NCBI GenBank assembly: GCA_027575765.1
Contig: JANBPT010001214.1
Span: 1 to 12,310, forward strand
Direction of reading: 5' to 3'
DNA length: 12,310 nt
Source: Tieghemiomyces parasiticus
Lineage: Eukaryota > Kickxellomycota > Dimargaritomycetes > Dimargaritales > Dimargaritaceae
The first letter of the stretch is position 1. The number at the start of each line of letters is the position of its first letter. Both the position numbers and the translations under genes were made by a program. Positions 7,401-12,310 of the stretch are shown piece after piece. The notes below the pieces were generated by a model, which was given only the letters and a program-made list of their open reading frames with translations, was not told the DNA's origin and ran no database searches.

Positions 7401-8857
7401 GCTGTCGGGTTGGTCGGCGCCGGTGCCTCATCGTCGGTTTCCAAGAGGTCACCGAGCGCAGCTTCTACGGTGGATTGCAGGATGGCAAAAAAGTCCTTGG
7501 CCAAGGGCGCCCAGCTCACCATCTGCAAAACCGCAACCGATGAGCTGGATTCCAGGCGTAGGGTAAGCTGGGAGGTTAAATCCTCGAACGACGCGCGGAG
7601 TAGGTCGGTGGTGGTATACTGCCAAAGTGACTCCTCTTCGCGCAGGGAATCGGCCACCTCAAGCAACTTCCGGTTGAGGGTCTGTGTATTCTCCATGACA
7701 GCAAGGCCCAGCTGCCGACGCGGTAGGTGGCACATACGCCAGAAAGACATCCACACGTTAGTCATGAGCAATGTCTCGGCGGTTCGTTGGTCAATCGGCA
7801 GAGCGTTCGGGCTCGCTACGTATTGCAGAAAGCCCTCCGCCCCCTGCCCAAATCGAGCCAAGGCGGCCTGGACGACCCGGCTTCCCGCAGCGGTAAACTG
7901 CTGTGTTTCAAGGCACTGCCGACACAGAGCCGCGAAGCTGTTGAGGGTGGTACGAGTTACACGGAGAGTGGGGGTGCCCGGCGGAGCATCCTGGTCGGGG
8001 ACGGTTTCGAAGAAACTAAACAGAGTACTGTGCATAAAGATGGCCAGGTTGGCAGCGTGCACAGCCTCGGTGGCCCGGGCGACGTGGAACCGCGTCCGGG
8101 CGGGCACGGGTACCGCGATGGCCAGGTCGATGAAGAACCCGGTGGCTTCTGGGAATTTGGTGTTGGCGAACATGGACAGCATCAGGTAGTTTTCGGTCAT
8201 GGAGCCCCATAGTGGATGGTCGGTCAGAGCCTCCAGGCGGTTCTGGACTGCATCCCCACCAGCACCCTCGGGTGGTAGGAATACACCGGCGAGGAGGGTG
8301 TACATGCTGTGCAGAACGTTGAGTGCCATGCTCTTGAGGGTGGTAAAGTCGTAGTTGGTCAGCGTTGTCTGGAGGATAAGGGGGGCTGGCTCCGGGTGGG
8401 ACGCCGGTGCGGCGGGCAGGGAATGCCGGGCTGACGGTCGGTTCGCACGGGGAGGGGCTCCCTTCGTGTCTTTACGAGGTCGGCCGCGGGGCCTAGACGG
8501 TTTGGCCTGTTCTGGGGAGGCTGCCGGCGCCAGCGAAGAGGGGAGAGCGGTGGTCAAGTCTTCGCGCCGGGTGGTCGTCCAACTCGAAAGCGGTGAGGAA
8601 GACACGGCCACAGTGGGATCACTGTGGCCATTGGTGGACCGTTCGGGAGTGTCTACAAACGGATTGAATGACAGCCGGCCTGGTGACGGCCGGCGGACGG
8701 CCCTGAAGCGCTGTAGCACATCCGGGGTACCATGGGTGAGCGATTGGCCAGCCCGACCCTCAGAGGCCTTGCGGCCAGTCCGTTTGGCATAAAAGGTCGG
8801 TGGCGGGGTATCCGTCTTGGCCTTGGCCGGCCGACCCCGCTTTCCACGGGTGTTCAT
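1427..8857 (-). CDS. Giant TRF/Tbf1-like telomere-repeat-binding protein with AT-hooks and a C-terminal Myb domain (2,476 aa)
   Basis: A single uninterrupted frame of 2,476 codons, ATG at 8855-8857 and TGA at 1427-1429. The start is supported by G at -3 and an in-frame TGA at 8876-8878 with no ATG between. Domains in order: AT-hooks at residues 6-12 and 121-131, a helical TRFH-like domain at about 160-475, a Pro/Ala/Thr/Ser-rich linker at about 476-2395, and a single Myb/telobox at about 2399-2463. A dimerisation domain plus one C-terminal Myb is the plan of TRF1/2, Taz1 and Tbf1, nuclear proteins that bind TTAGGG-type repeats at telomeres or gene promoters. The C-terminus is closest to what I recall of Tbf1 (YGPxG, LKNRT, QL[KR]). 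Those family members are about 440-660 residues; here the excess is all linker. The Myb call is strong, the TRFH call moderate, and telomere function is inferred. It could instead be a Tbf1-type transcription factor. Whether every linker segment is exonic is untested. Confidence 0.85.
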   Translation of the reverse strand: MNTRGKRGRPAKAKTDTPPPTFYAKRTGRKASEGRAGQSLTHGTPDVLQRFRAVRRPSPGRLSFNPFVDTPERSTNGHSDPTVAVSSSPLSSWTTTRREDLTTALPSSLAPAASPEQAKPSRPRGRPRKDTKGAPPRANRPSARHSLPAAPASHPEPAPLILQTTLTNYDFTTLKSMALNVLHSMYTLLAGVFLPPEGAGGDAVQNRLEALTDHPLWGSMTENYLMLSMFANTKFPEATGFFIDLAIAVPVPARTRFHVARATEAVHAANLAIFMHSTLFSFFETVPDQDAPPGTPTLRVTRTTLNSFAALCRQCLETQQFTAAGSRVVQAALARFGQGAEGFLQYVASPNALPIDQRTAETLLMTNVWMSFWRMCHLPRRQLGLAVMENTQTLNRKLLEVADSLREEESLWQYTTTDLLRASFEDLTSQLTLRLESSSSVAVLQMVSWAPLAKDFFAILQSTVEAALGDLLETDDEAPAPTNPTAATLPVTENETVPPAIGASDSDLDPAAAQVATAPTADRQSTIEIPSRNGLASEAVTSTDRSAVAPPTTVNSSLSKATPDLLPPTTCPSARATEAASLHLVTARRTTSASLERASPTSTPTRTRSSSVVEERPASPTIGSTTAVAQKNPRAPIPYSTRRQTSLIPSAPAFNTRAQHRHSMPEIQSLLAKSPAAAKVLSPRQPRRKSTTQPSAVEVPTTKQPVVYLAVPDLTRTMATSSENTTPVKATASTAPISTQSTPEPSVEACLAEVTRQATEVHLKPSPVEGGRSNTVTSPTAPNPPSGPPTPARAPMRSAIEKPLLHAPPPTFANAHVDEPTVSTEHGESASQLQPPSETDIMAADPLETPSSVLVNDAPAIEAPVKQPVPLAHPEPNDAGCSPVPPEGATVELMNGSPAPRPIDAITAGGTPSVTASPSAADPAHAVLTPTPDMTADAKLTQFIQRFSVSVRRQPAETRPLDAFFKPITTRPTVSPRAPAKVASAATASPASVLSETIVISSDDEAEDAPNTTEVTSSSPTPLTPTPTGRLMTLQSPGKAATPKSGPAEVPNTAEREATQSPDPHVPTPCAAQRPVVPEPGSPKAVPSIVPKWPIVRPTPIIDENSPHSPIAADLPITSSAAGAESSTLGTDASPAEEPAVDSRPVPPHSPTRSASVGTMEPTDPEVIAQAPLLATDFTGALPATVEEAVPCIPAAIPLPSTLAPSRPFETAREDGPPLDETQATTPIAQLAVDPESTASNAEGNPPADSGTGAPGTPVPVPADIVDAPSDPVSVPPRVAAPNQVSGQAVVSIQIVTEVPADPSQACAVVSAEVNCSPAAEVPTESVTIGPSESTVERQPEAPSSLCNDTHLNPGPGAMEAGIITQPAESPVTEKASSLTGDGVPPDAPRTSATPSDPPAVSHRTAPSSPVVIEHTQDGALLPDTATRESTEPLAFGTTETTGGSPPPSVAVKAVIVAQVQRIEPPATALLEESSRPDAIDETASSKVPPASPPLPGAMATSANVTQSHSPYAIDTAIVTTSIPKPATRRPSRRNIVFTNAVTGSSSDESSSGEEDGPQASDPARSVTVIPINVPLPARRSSAPFQTIRSSSSPSSDSSDSEIEPLLTRAVVKSTADTSDDEIASDDAASIDEAMGTNGSKAGTADPVPVGTAVVKPTHALATSPPRPTAKRSRSADATLFDLAPPAKRASISPTETAETIGHPLAGLVSMAPAAALPFTPANLEGRPTPFNSAMAALDVALLREALEEWNWDALILEVREAKPLVPMTKYTATLRKYVTRRHTPGEERPAPLDPAVSTNEGTYARLNGRDLPGTSLAPPEPSANPGAQATSSNAPKSVPVAPPMRTHRKLPARLTSPPPPAVAPPMSDDSGASGSATPAEPVSACSTRSGQLEPDAQVPAVQLARTKLPPNPTSSGSDSNGADRAASPTTMGGDAYGHNSAKEGPGAAAESLSPKRKSPDLQDKSDSSLVIVPDRGACKRAKLTSTLVENHRHHEVQRTEPILNRAGSPLPLVNAESNIEIVIDHKTFEQVKEEAAKRVTAGAQPKLDKAGVMVVLDAQSSAEPPENCVHVDTTEAAAPDSIHNVEPEPVTTAPEPISELNTMVTTAVTAAIEILVTPPAVSQKPVAAPSETTSKLSTVAITTATADIEARTTPPTTGLMPAAAAAVLETTNNLDTMVVLTAATAAAQTPMPPPAVSPEPGTAALETTSNLNAVATTMTTADTKAPTAPLTSSLKPTVTMTSASTQTENDMRALHRRLAGISASSYASMRAQAGLAAALSRTPPVVMSPKAPSLAKRLKSKTPTTSSASDTSHPPTVSATTLNPSSASSRGCVAKVVDSSSSPIRVPSSVPPTISAYFRPVGASNTSGTSAHYPPVSLAARYNGTPIYPPHRHRDNNHLWTDDEQSALDAGVRVYGRKWQFIFRDYGPQGVVNTALKNRTVDQLRTRALKIHRYRQGHGLPLGIYQNTAREPREK
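1469..1663 (-). other. Myb/telobox DNA-binding domain, residues 2399-2463
   Basis: Residues W2401-T-D-D-E start helix 1, followed by A2408-L-D-A-G and Y2416-G-R-K-W2420, then D2426-Y-G-P-Q-G, L2437-K-N-R-T and the third helix V2442-D-Q-L-R-T-R-A-L-K-I-H-R. The spaced tryptophans W2401 and W2420 and the YGPxG/LKNRT segment are typical of fungal Tbf1-type Myb domains; animal TRFs have a shorter related turn. In that family the third helix enters the major groove of telomeric repeats and one such domain per subunit needs dimerisation. The protein ends 13 residues after this domain. Recognition-helix substitutions are described in the findings. Confidence 0.85.
1775..1807 (-). other. PIP-box-like motif 2, residues 2351-2361
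   Basis: P2353-T-I2355-S-A-Y2358-F2359-R-P has the hydrophobic-xx-aromatic-aromatic-basic-Pro layout of PIP boxes such as the ligase I and UNG2 types, again without the leading glutamine. It lies 40 residues before the Myb domain. The match of both motifs to [L/I]xA[F/Y]F[K/R]P is the reason for listing them. Confidence 0.35.
2150..2590 (-). repeat. In-frame tandem repeat, four copies of ~36-38 residues (residues 2090-2236)
   Basis: Four diverged units share the plan P-[VAG]-x-A..E-x-[TI]-[ST]-x-L-[NSD]-[TA]-[MV]..T-A..A-P-P. The conserved Leu-Asn/Ser/Asp step falls at residues 2102, 2138, 2176 and 2213, so the periods are 36, 38 and 37 residues (108, 114 and 111 bp). At DNA level the plus strand shows related blocks such as gttgagattgctggtggttt starting near 2219, 2330, 2444 and 2552. 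A fifth partial unit may begin at P2237. The repeat is part of the coding frame; its role is unknown. Confidence 0.75.
2672..2962 (-). other. Cluster of hydrophobic SIM-like strands, residues 1966-2062
   Basis: Three short beta-like hydrophobic runs lie within 90 residues: S1969-L-V-I-V1973 after an acidic/serine stretch, I2020-E-I-V-I-D2025, and V2053-M-V-V-L-D2058. The second is followed by a predicted helix, H2026-K-T-F-E-Q-V-K-E-E-A-A-K-R. They could be further SUMO-interacting motifs, or the strands and helix could form one small domain; I cannot decide by eye. Confidence 0.3.
2906..3001 (-). other. Nuclear-localisation-like basic pair, residues 1953-1984
   Basis: L1953-S-P-K-R-K-S-P is a compact basic patch with an S-P-x-R cyclin-dependent-kinase-type site, and C1979-K-R-A-K-L a second patch about 20 residues later. 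Either could act as a monopartite NLS, which a nuclear DNA-binding protein would need. The spacing is longer than the classical bipartite 10-12 residues. Confidence 0.4.
3512..3667 (-). other. Short helical island in the linker, residues 1731-1782
   Basis: Starting at M1735 the sequence becomes strongly amphipathic: A1736-A-L-D-V-A-L-L-R-E-A-L-E-E-W1750-N-W1752-D-A-L-I-L-E-V-R, then after P1764 a second segment T1769-K-Y-T-A-T-L-R-K-Y-V-T-R-R. Two tryptophans and regularly spaced Leu/Ile/Val in an otherwise disordered linker suggest a folded helical hairpin or a docking helix. In TRF2 and Taz1 the linker carries a Rap1-binding segment; a comparable job here is a hypothesis. Confidence 0.45.
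3791..3817 (-). other. FxLxP TRFH-docking-like motif, residues 1681-1689
   Basis: F1681-D-L-A-P1685-P-A-K-R matches [F/Y]xLxP followed by basic residues, the peptide that TRFH domains of vertebrate TRF1/TRF2 bind in partners such as TIN2 (FNLAP) and Apollo. Here it is in cis with a TRFH-like domain, so it could mediate self-association. One such match in a Pro-rich linker of this size is not far from chance. Confidence 0.25.
3950..4255 (-). other. Acidic serine clusters, residues 1535-1636
   Basis: Three blocks of Ser mixed with Asp/Glu follow the segment R-R-N1535-I-V-F-T-N: an SSSDESSSGEED block, an SSPSSDSSDSEIE block and a TSDDEIASDD block. They are strong-looking casein kinase 2 site clusters and would be very acidic if phosphorylated. 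A charge-switchable segment could modulate partner or DNA binding. No globular fold is visible. Confidence 0.45.
5828..5878 (-). other. SUMO-interaction-like motif, residues 994-1010
   Basis: L994-S-E-T-I998-V-I1000-S-S-D-D-E-A-E-D is a hydrophobic core (IVI) directly followed by phosphorylatable serines and an acidic run, the arrangement of canonical SUMO-interacting motifs. It stands out sharply from the Ala/Pro/Thr background. Telomere proteins in yeasts and animals are known SUMO-pathway targets, so the function would fit; binding is inferred. Confidence 0.55.
5957..5989 (-). other. PIP-box-like motif 1, residues 957-967
   Basis: T958-R-P-L961-D-A-F964-F965-K-P fits the hydrophobic and aromatic half of the PCNA-interacting PIP box (hxxFF followed by a basic residue), as in FEN1-type LDDFFK. 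The usual glutamine three residues before the hydrophobic position is Thr here. It lies 31 residues before the SUMO-interaction-like motif. It is a candidate only, because short motifs arise by chance. Confidence 0.35.
6788..6967 (-). other. Basic island with kinase-site-like motifs, residues ~631-690
   Basis: This segment breaks the Pro/Ala/Thr background: I637-P-Y-S-T-R-R-Q-T, then N655-T-R-A-Q-H-R-H-S-M-P-E-I, ending at S682-P-R-Q-P-R-R-K-S. R642-R-Q-T and R687-R-K-S look like basophilic kinase sites, and the last cluster could serve as a nuclear localisation signal. No family assignment is possible by eye. Confidence 0.35.
7433..8380 (-). other. Probable TRF-homology (TRFH) dimerisation domain, residues ~160-475
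   Basis: This is the only long stretch outside the Myb domain with ordinary globular composition: Leu/Phe/Met/Trp-rich, predicted helical and low in proline. It begins near LTNYDFTTLKSMALN. The best anchors are A269-N-L-A-x-F274 with S281-F-F-E and, after a loop, L316-E-T-Q-Q-F321, which resemble the ANLAxF...FFE and LxTQxY/F pattern I recall from the fungal TRF domain. Position before a linker and a single C-terminal Myb fits a homodimerisation module. The match is by eye; a different helical domain is possible. Confidence 0.55.
8465..8497 (-). other. AT-hook 2, residues 121-131
   Basis: S121-R-P-R-G-R-P-R-K-D-T is a full-strength AT-hook with the R-G-R-P core at 124-127 and basic residues on both sides. 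It sits about 30 residues before the TRFH-like domain in a Pro/Ser/Ala-rich segment. With AT-hook 1 it gives the N-terminus a second DNA-contacting surface at the opposite end of the chain from the Myb domain. Confidence 0.8.
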
Positions 8858-8978
8858 AACAACAGGGTATGTCCGTCAACAGAGGAGAAGGGAAAATACT
8901 GTAGAAAAATGTCGAATGGCTGGCGGATGCAGTAATCGTGGGGAAGAAAACGGACGAGGTGATGAGGTCCAGGCGCAT
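8760..8978 (-). other. Possible overlapping upstream ORF, 72 codons
   Basis: An ATG at 8976-8978 opens a frame that is +1 relative to the main gene and overruns the main start by about 98 bases before stopping at 8760. If the transcript starts above 8978, ribosomes using this ATG would miss the main start, so it would repress translation. The peptide itself shows no conserved feature. If transcription starts below 8976 it is irrelevant. Confidence 0.2.
8819..8845 (-). other. AT-hook 1, residues 5-13
   Basis: K6-R-G-R-P-A-K lies almost at the N-terminus. The GRP core flanked by basic residues is the AT-hook signature, which inserts into the minor groove of AT-rich DNA. AT-hooks are not part of the classical Tbf1/Taz1/TRF plan as I know it. 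Confidence 0.7.
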
Positions 8979-9300
8979 AGCCAGTGAAGAGCGGAGTTGT
9001 TGGCCCTTGTAAAAAGGACCGAGCGCGATTGGTGGAGAGAGGAACTAGACTCTGGGAAGGAAGGTGTTGCAAGTGAGATGCGAAAAACCTGTAATTGAGG
9101 CGGCCAGAGCCGAGGTATCGAATGACTGGAGGCAAAGAACTTCGTGTTGGTCGTGAAATTTCTCCGACGCGACGACAGGTCAGCCAATGAAATCAAAGTC
9201 AGTGGGCCGGACGAATCGATGCGAGGCTGGAAAGTGATGTTTAAAATCGTTATATGCAACTGTAGCTGGAGACGAAACTAGGTGACAACTGTAACAAGGT
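8858..9300 (-). promoter_or_regulatory. Presumed 5' leader and promoter of the minus-strand gene
   Basis: No gene is supported here. Read on the minus strand, the stretch just before the ATG is pyrimidine-rich (around 8878-8895), as in many fungal leaders. Candidate elements are a minus-strand CCAAT at 9028-9032, a plus-strand AGCCAATGA at 9183-9190 fitting the CCAAT-box consensus, and a minus-strand GCATATAAC at 9249-9257 that is TATA-like. None is unusual enough by itself to fix a transcription start. Confidence 0.35.
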
Positions 9301-9760
9301 CAAGCACAATAGACGAGTGCTTCAGCCTGTGCAACTCCAAATTGCAGTCGAGAACAGGGTGTAGTGATCCGGCCAACCTGGGCGACTTGGGGTAGTCGGT
9401 GCTCAGTAGTTATTAGGGCATCAGAAGTAAGCTGGAGGGTAATACAATGGTTTACCAGGGGGCGGCAATAGCGGTGGGCGAAGGCCATATGTTATCTACT
9501 ATGGTTTCCGTCGTACACAAGTGCCGAGCTTACTCGGTGCTGTGACCGTGGTGATGTGCCTCTGGGGCCGACGAACGTACAAGCTCTGACGGGAGTGTGC
9601 TGGCGAAAGTAGAAATAAGTAAACGCCAGGAATGCTACGGGCGTACAAAGGCCATTCACTGCCCATGGGGTTAGTATAACGACCGAGTGGAATGTGGACA
9701 GTAGTAACGTGGTGCTACAGTATGTTACGTAGGCTCGACCTGGTTTCAAATGATTAGAGT

Positions 9761-9776
9761 GTGATCGATAGATCAC
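9761..9776. repeat. 6-bp stem inverted repeat
   Basis: GTGATC and GATCAC flank GATA. It is the size and shape of a small transcription-factor site or chance hairpin. Confidence 0.4.
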
Positions 9777-10137
9777 GACACCGGAGTACCTGACGCTAGC
9801 TCGGCAGTAATTAAGGGGGGAGCATAATATCAATGCGGATAGCCTACCGAGGTCAAGTCGGCTCAAAGAGTGACGAGTCTTCGCTTCTACAGGTAAAAGA
9901 GATCATTGGTCGCGTGAATTAACAATTTCCTGGTTTTATCAACTGTACTCGCCAACCCTGGCCCAGTTTTGGCAAACTCTCTTAGGATTGGCGGGCTGAT
10001 CGATATATAGATATATCTTGTGAAACAGGCACAGAACACACGTGATAAAGCCGTCCTGGAAATCCGACTGGTTACCTTTACAAACTCAAGGACTGATTAC
10101 CAGTACTCTACACTCGACGGCATGCGTAATCCAACCC

Positions 10138-10156
10138 AAGGCCCCAGGTGGGCCTT
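10138..10156. repeat. Perfect 7-bp stem inverted repeat
   Basis: AAGGCCC and GGGCCTT flank the five-base loop CAGGT. The stem is GC-rich and perfect, but a repeat of this size is expected by chance a few times in a window of this length. Confidence 0.5.
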
Positions 10157-10798
10157 CAAAGTGACCTAATACACTTGGATACAGACCGAGGCAACTCGCT
10201 AGAATGGGGTTGGCTTGCCGTATGGCATTGTCGCACAGAGTACCAGAATATCACGTTCCTTCCTGCGGGCGCAATCGACAGTATAAAATTACACACATTT
10301 TACTTATTGTGTGAAACGACGCGGCATGATGTCCCAGTGTCCTTGAAAAGCCAGAGAACTAGTACGAAGTGCAAACGAGCCCACCTAAAAATCACGAAAT
10401 CACACATAGTATATTACTCTACTAATATCCAAAACAACGAGCAGGTATCACCTTCAAGCGTAGCAGGGGTATAGAACGAGGCCCAACAATGCCCCTACCC
10501 ATTTTCTCAAGCAGGGTTCGAGCCTTTACATCCATGTCTATAGTGGATATTAGGCAGCCCCTCGATTGCTATTATTCAGCACCCCTGTGAAGAGCAGCCC
10601 AGCATGGCCCTTCCCCGATGAACGACCCACATAGTCGGTCCTTCCCAATTTAGCCATATTGCCCACGGGCTGGTTTACGGGCATGATGATCTCCCTTTTT
10701 TTCTATATGGGTGAATACTTACCAGAAAATGGTACTTGGCCAGTATTCTCCTTATACCCGATATTACTACAAGCGGTGGCAGGTGACGTCCGTGGCCC

Positions 10799-10818
10799 TG
10801 GTCCAAAATAGTGGACCA
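10799..10818. repeat. Perfect 7-bp stem inverted repeat
   Basis: TGGTCCA and TGGACCA flank the six-base loop AAATAG. No adjacent gene gives it a role. Confidence 0.5.
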
Positions 10819-12310
10819 CACCAAGATCCTCACCAACGATGTCTATATGTATATGTCAAGGATGCCCCGCAGGGCAGCAGCAATTCATGGTGAACGTGCC
10901 TGCTTGGCATGTTAATGCACCATACGGTGACGTGCCATGGCAGACCAAACGGTCACAGCCAAGTAGACCCAAATAGTCCGTTTGCAACGGATCGTAGCGT
11001 ACGGGTGGCGTAGAGCGGAATGGTCCCTGCGGGTGGCCCCGGGATTTACCTACCCATCTCTTCTACGACCGTGGGCCCGGTCTTATCCGAGCGGCCAAGG
11101 CGATGGCGTGGTTTAAATGGAAAGAATAGGAGGGAGGGAGACTGTGGCATGGGGGTCAATTTTTTTCCCGCCTGATACTCTAGGTTGTCAATGAAGGCCC
11201 TAACCATTTTCCACCCGACCAATAACGAAGAAACTGCCGCTGGTGGCGCTACAGAGTGAGCAGTGTTTCACTGTGTGGGGCCCCTCTCTATTCTTCTGCG
11301 TCTCGAGCCAGGCGACCGTGACGTTAATGATGGACACGGCACAGCTGGAAGGCCGGTTGGGTGGCGTATCACTTGGGAAGCCCCAATGCCCCGTAGGCGG
11401 AGCGATAAACAGTTCTGCGGAAGCCAGTTAGTCACGTAATGGTTACGAGTTGCGGCGTAGTTGGTTCAGCGAAAGGTGGGTGAACCCAAGCCCGTAAATA
11501 CCCAGGAAAAATACTACCGGGCCGGTTCAAAATAGGCAGGGTGGAGCGTTTCGTCACGGTGGTGGCTCCCTTCGGCTTCGCAGGCTGCGGTCGCGGGCGT
11601 GTGCTCAAGGTAGGTCATGTGAAGCAGTTTCAGGGGCAAAATCGGCCGTGGTGGATGCGTGCATAGCACTGATATCGTTCCTAGCGCCTGATGATTCAAC
11701 ATGCTGAGTGCATAAGTAGGATAGCGCTGCACCATATCATGTAATCAATGACCAACAAGGCCATTCTATCCCCCGCTAGGCACTTTGGGACATAGATAGT
11801 TGTGCACTAGTAGCCGATACTTCTACTATTCGGAAGGGGGTGATAGATTTGGAGCCAGTTCGAGCTTTACTAATGTCGTAGATATATGTAGTGATCACTG
11901 CTGAAAACAGGCCTTGATATATATCTGCGGGGTTGAAAACTGTAGTCTTCAGGTTGCCAAGTGATCTCGGTCTACGGTTTACCGGTCGACGCTGCTTGTT
12001 ACCTATACGTTTCGAGAGTTGCATGATTCAACGCCTACGTCTAACTGGACTGCTATGTGAATTAAAGTCTTTCCCTCGGACTCTGGTTTAATATATAGCA
12101 CGCACACAGGATCAGTTCACGCTAAGAAAAAAGTTATTGCTGCAAATATAGTGTCCGCAATGCGACAAGGGGTCGCGTAAGAGTGAGAGTTCGGTCTCTA
12201 AAGCCCTAGGGGCTGAAAGATTTTGATGTACAGAAAGAGAATAGAGGGAAGGTAATAGCAAGGGTAGAAATACTTGGTCGATGGCTAGGGAGAAGAGGGG
12301 GAGGGGTGGT

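Larger units (their letters stand above)
1673..7432 (-). other. Very long low-complexity linker, residues ~476-2395
   Basis: About 1,920 residues dominated by Pro, Ala, Thr, Ser, Val and Glu with few aromatic residues, and with many Ser-Pro and Thr-Pro dipeptides that could be proline-directed kinase sites. It separates the TRFH-like domain from the Myb domain; the equivalent hinge in TRF1/TRF2/Taz1 is around 100-300 residues. The frame stays open throughout and contains short islands that break the composition (listed separately), which argues for a real coding segment rather than a chance open frame. Open frames also occur opposite it on the plus strand; they are by-products of its GC-rich codons. 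Confidence 0.75.
9301..12310. other. Intergenic region without a recognisable gene
   Basis: About 3 kb with lower GC content than the coding block and frequent stops in all frames. The longest frames (about 124, 108 and 82 codons) either start at GTG or encode compositions with no recognisable motif. No tRNA, rRNA, CRISPR or transposon structure was found by eye. It holds several short inverted repeats (9761-9776, 10138-10156, 10799-10818), an AT-rich near-palindrome at 10002-10017 and a purine-rich end from about 12230. Confidence 0.55.

Noticed and set aside
7308..8189. Long plus-strand open frame (293 codons) opposite the N-terminal domain, and other plus-strand frames across 1800-8800
   Set aside because: They lie antisense to a continuous 2,476-codon frame with real domains. 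Their compositions have no recognisable motif, and several begin with GTG. GC-rich codon use on the minus strand explains the lack of stops.
1427..8857. Bacterial, phage or CRISPR-type system
   Set aside because: There are no operons, direct-repeat arrays or phage genes. The single long gene has eukaryote-specific Myb/telobox features.
8876..9259. Minus-strand frame of 127 codons upstream of the main gene
   Set aside because: It sits in the presumed leader/promoter, is Ser/Pro/Phe-rich without motif, and no splice acceptor near the main ATG would join it to the gene.
9492..9866. Minus-strand 124-codon frame in the upstream intergenic region
   Set aside because: It has an ATG but no recognisable domain, membrane pattern or codon bias resembling the main gene.
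10480..10560. tRNA-like B-box GGTTCGAGCC near 10513
   Set aside because: The would-be T-stem pairs poorly, and no acceptor stem, D-arm or A-box fits at the right distance.
12120..12310. Minus-strand open frame running off the right edge, with a pyrimidine tract and CCCTAG resembling a splice acceptor
   Set aside because: About 62 codons open is not improbable across six frames, and the peptide is low-information. It is equally well a promoter pyrimidine tract of a gene outside the window.

Overview
The window looks like nuclear DNA of a fungus, probably from an early-diverging GC-rich lineage. One very long intronless reading frame with standard stops lies between two AT-richer flanks. There are no Shine-Dalgarno-led operons. 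The C-terminus of the protein carries a single Myb 'telobox' of the type known from fungal Tbf1 and animal TRF telomere proteins. The taxonomic placement is inference; no rRNA or other marker gene is present.

Layout. Positions 1-1426 contain no gene I can support; they hold a (TA)9 microsatellite, a TATA-like stretch, a run of ten C, and the presumed 3' flank of the main gene. Positions 1427-8857, minus strand, encode one 2,476-residue protein. Positions 8858 to about 9300 are its likely 5' leader and promoter, with CCAAT boxes, a TATA-like site and an overlapping upstream ATG frame. Positions 9300-12310 are about 3 kb of intergenic DNA with short inverted repeats and no convincing gene.

The protein. 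From the N-terminus: two AT-hooks (residues 6-12 and 121-131); a helical, non-repetitive domain (about 160-475) that resembles the TRF-homology dimerisation domain; about 1,900 residues of Pro/Ala/Thr/Ser-rich, probably disordered linker; and a Tbf1-like Myb domain (about 2399-2463) at the extreme C-terminus. The order TRFH, linker, single C-terminal Myb is the telomere-repeat-binding-factor plan. The length is roughly four to five times that of Tbf1, Taz1 or TRF2, almost all of it linker.

The linker is not featureless. It carries a canonical SUMO-interaction-like motif, two Q-less PIP-box-like motifs, an FxLxP TRFH-docking-like motif, acidic serine clusters, a short predicted helical island, basic NLS-like segments and a four-copy 36-38-residue tandem repeat. 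A reasonable reading is a dimeric telomere or TTAGGG-type DNA-binding scaffold whose long linker recruits partners, a shelterin-like platform in one chain. In the Myb recognition helix, the positions corresponding to two base-contacting residues of human TRF1 are replaced (Thr for Asp, Leu for Arg), so its DNA specificity may differ from TTAGGG. All partner assignments are motif-level inference.
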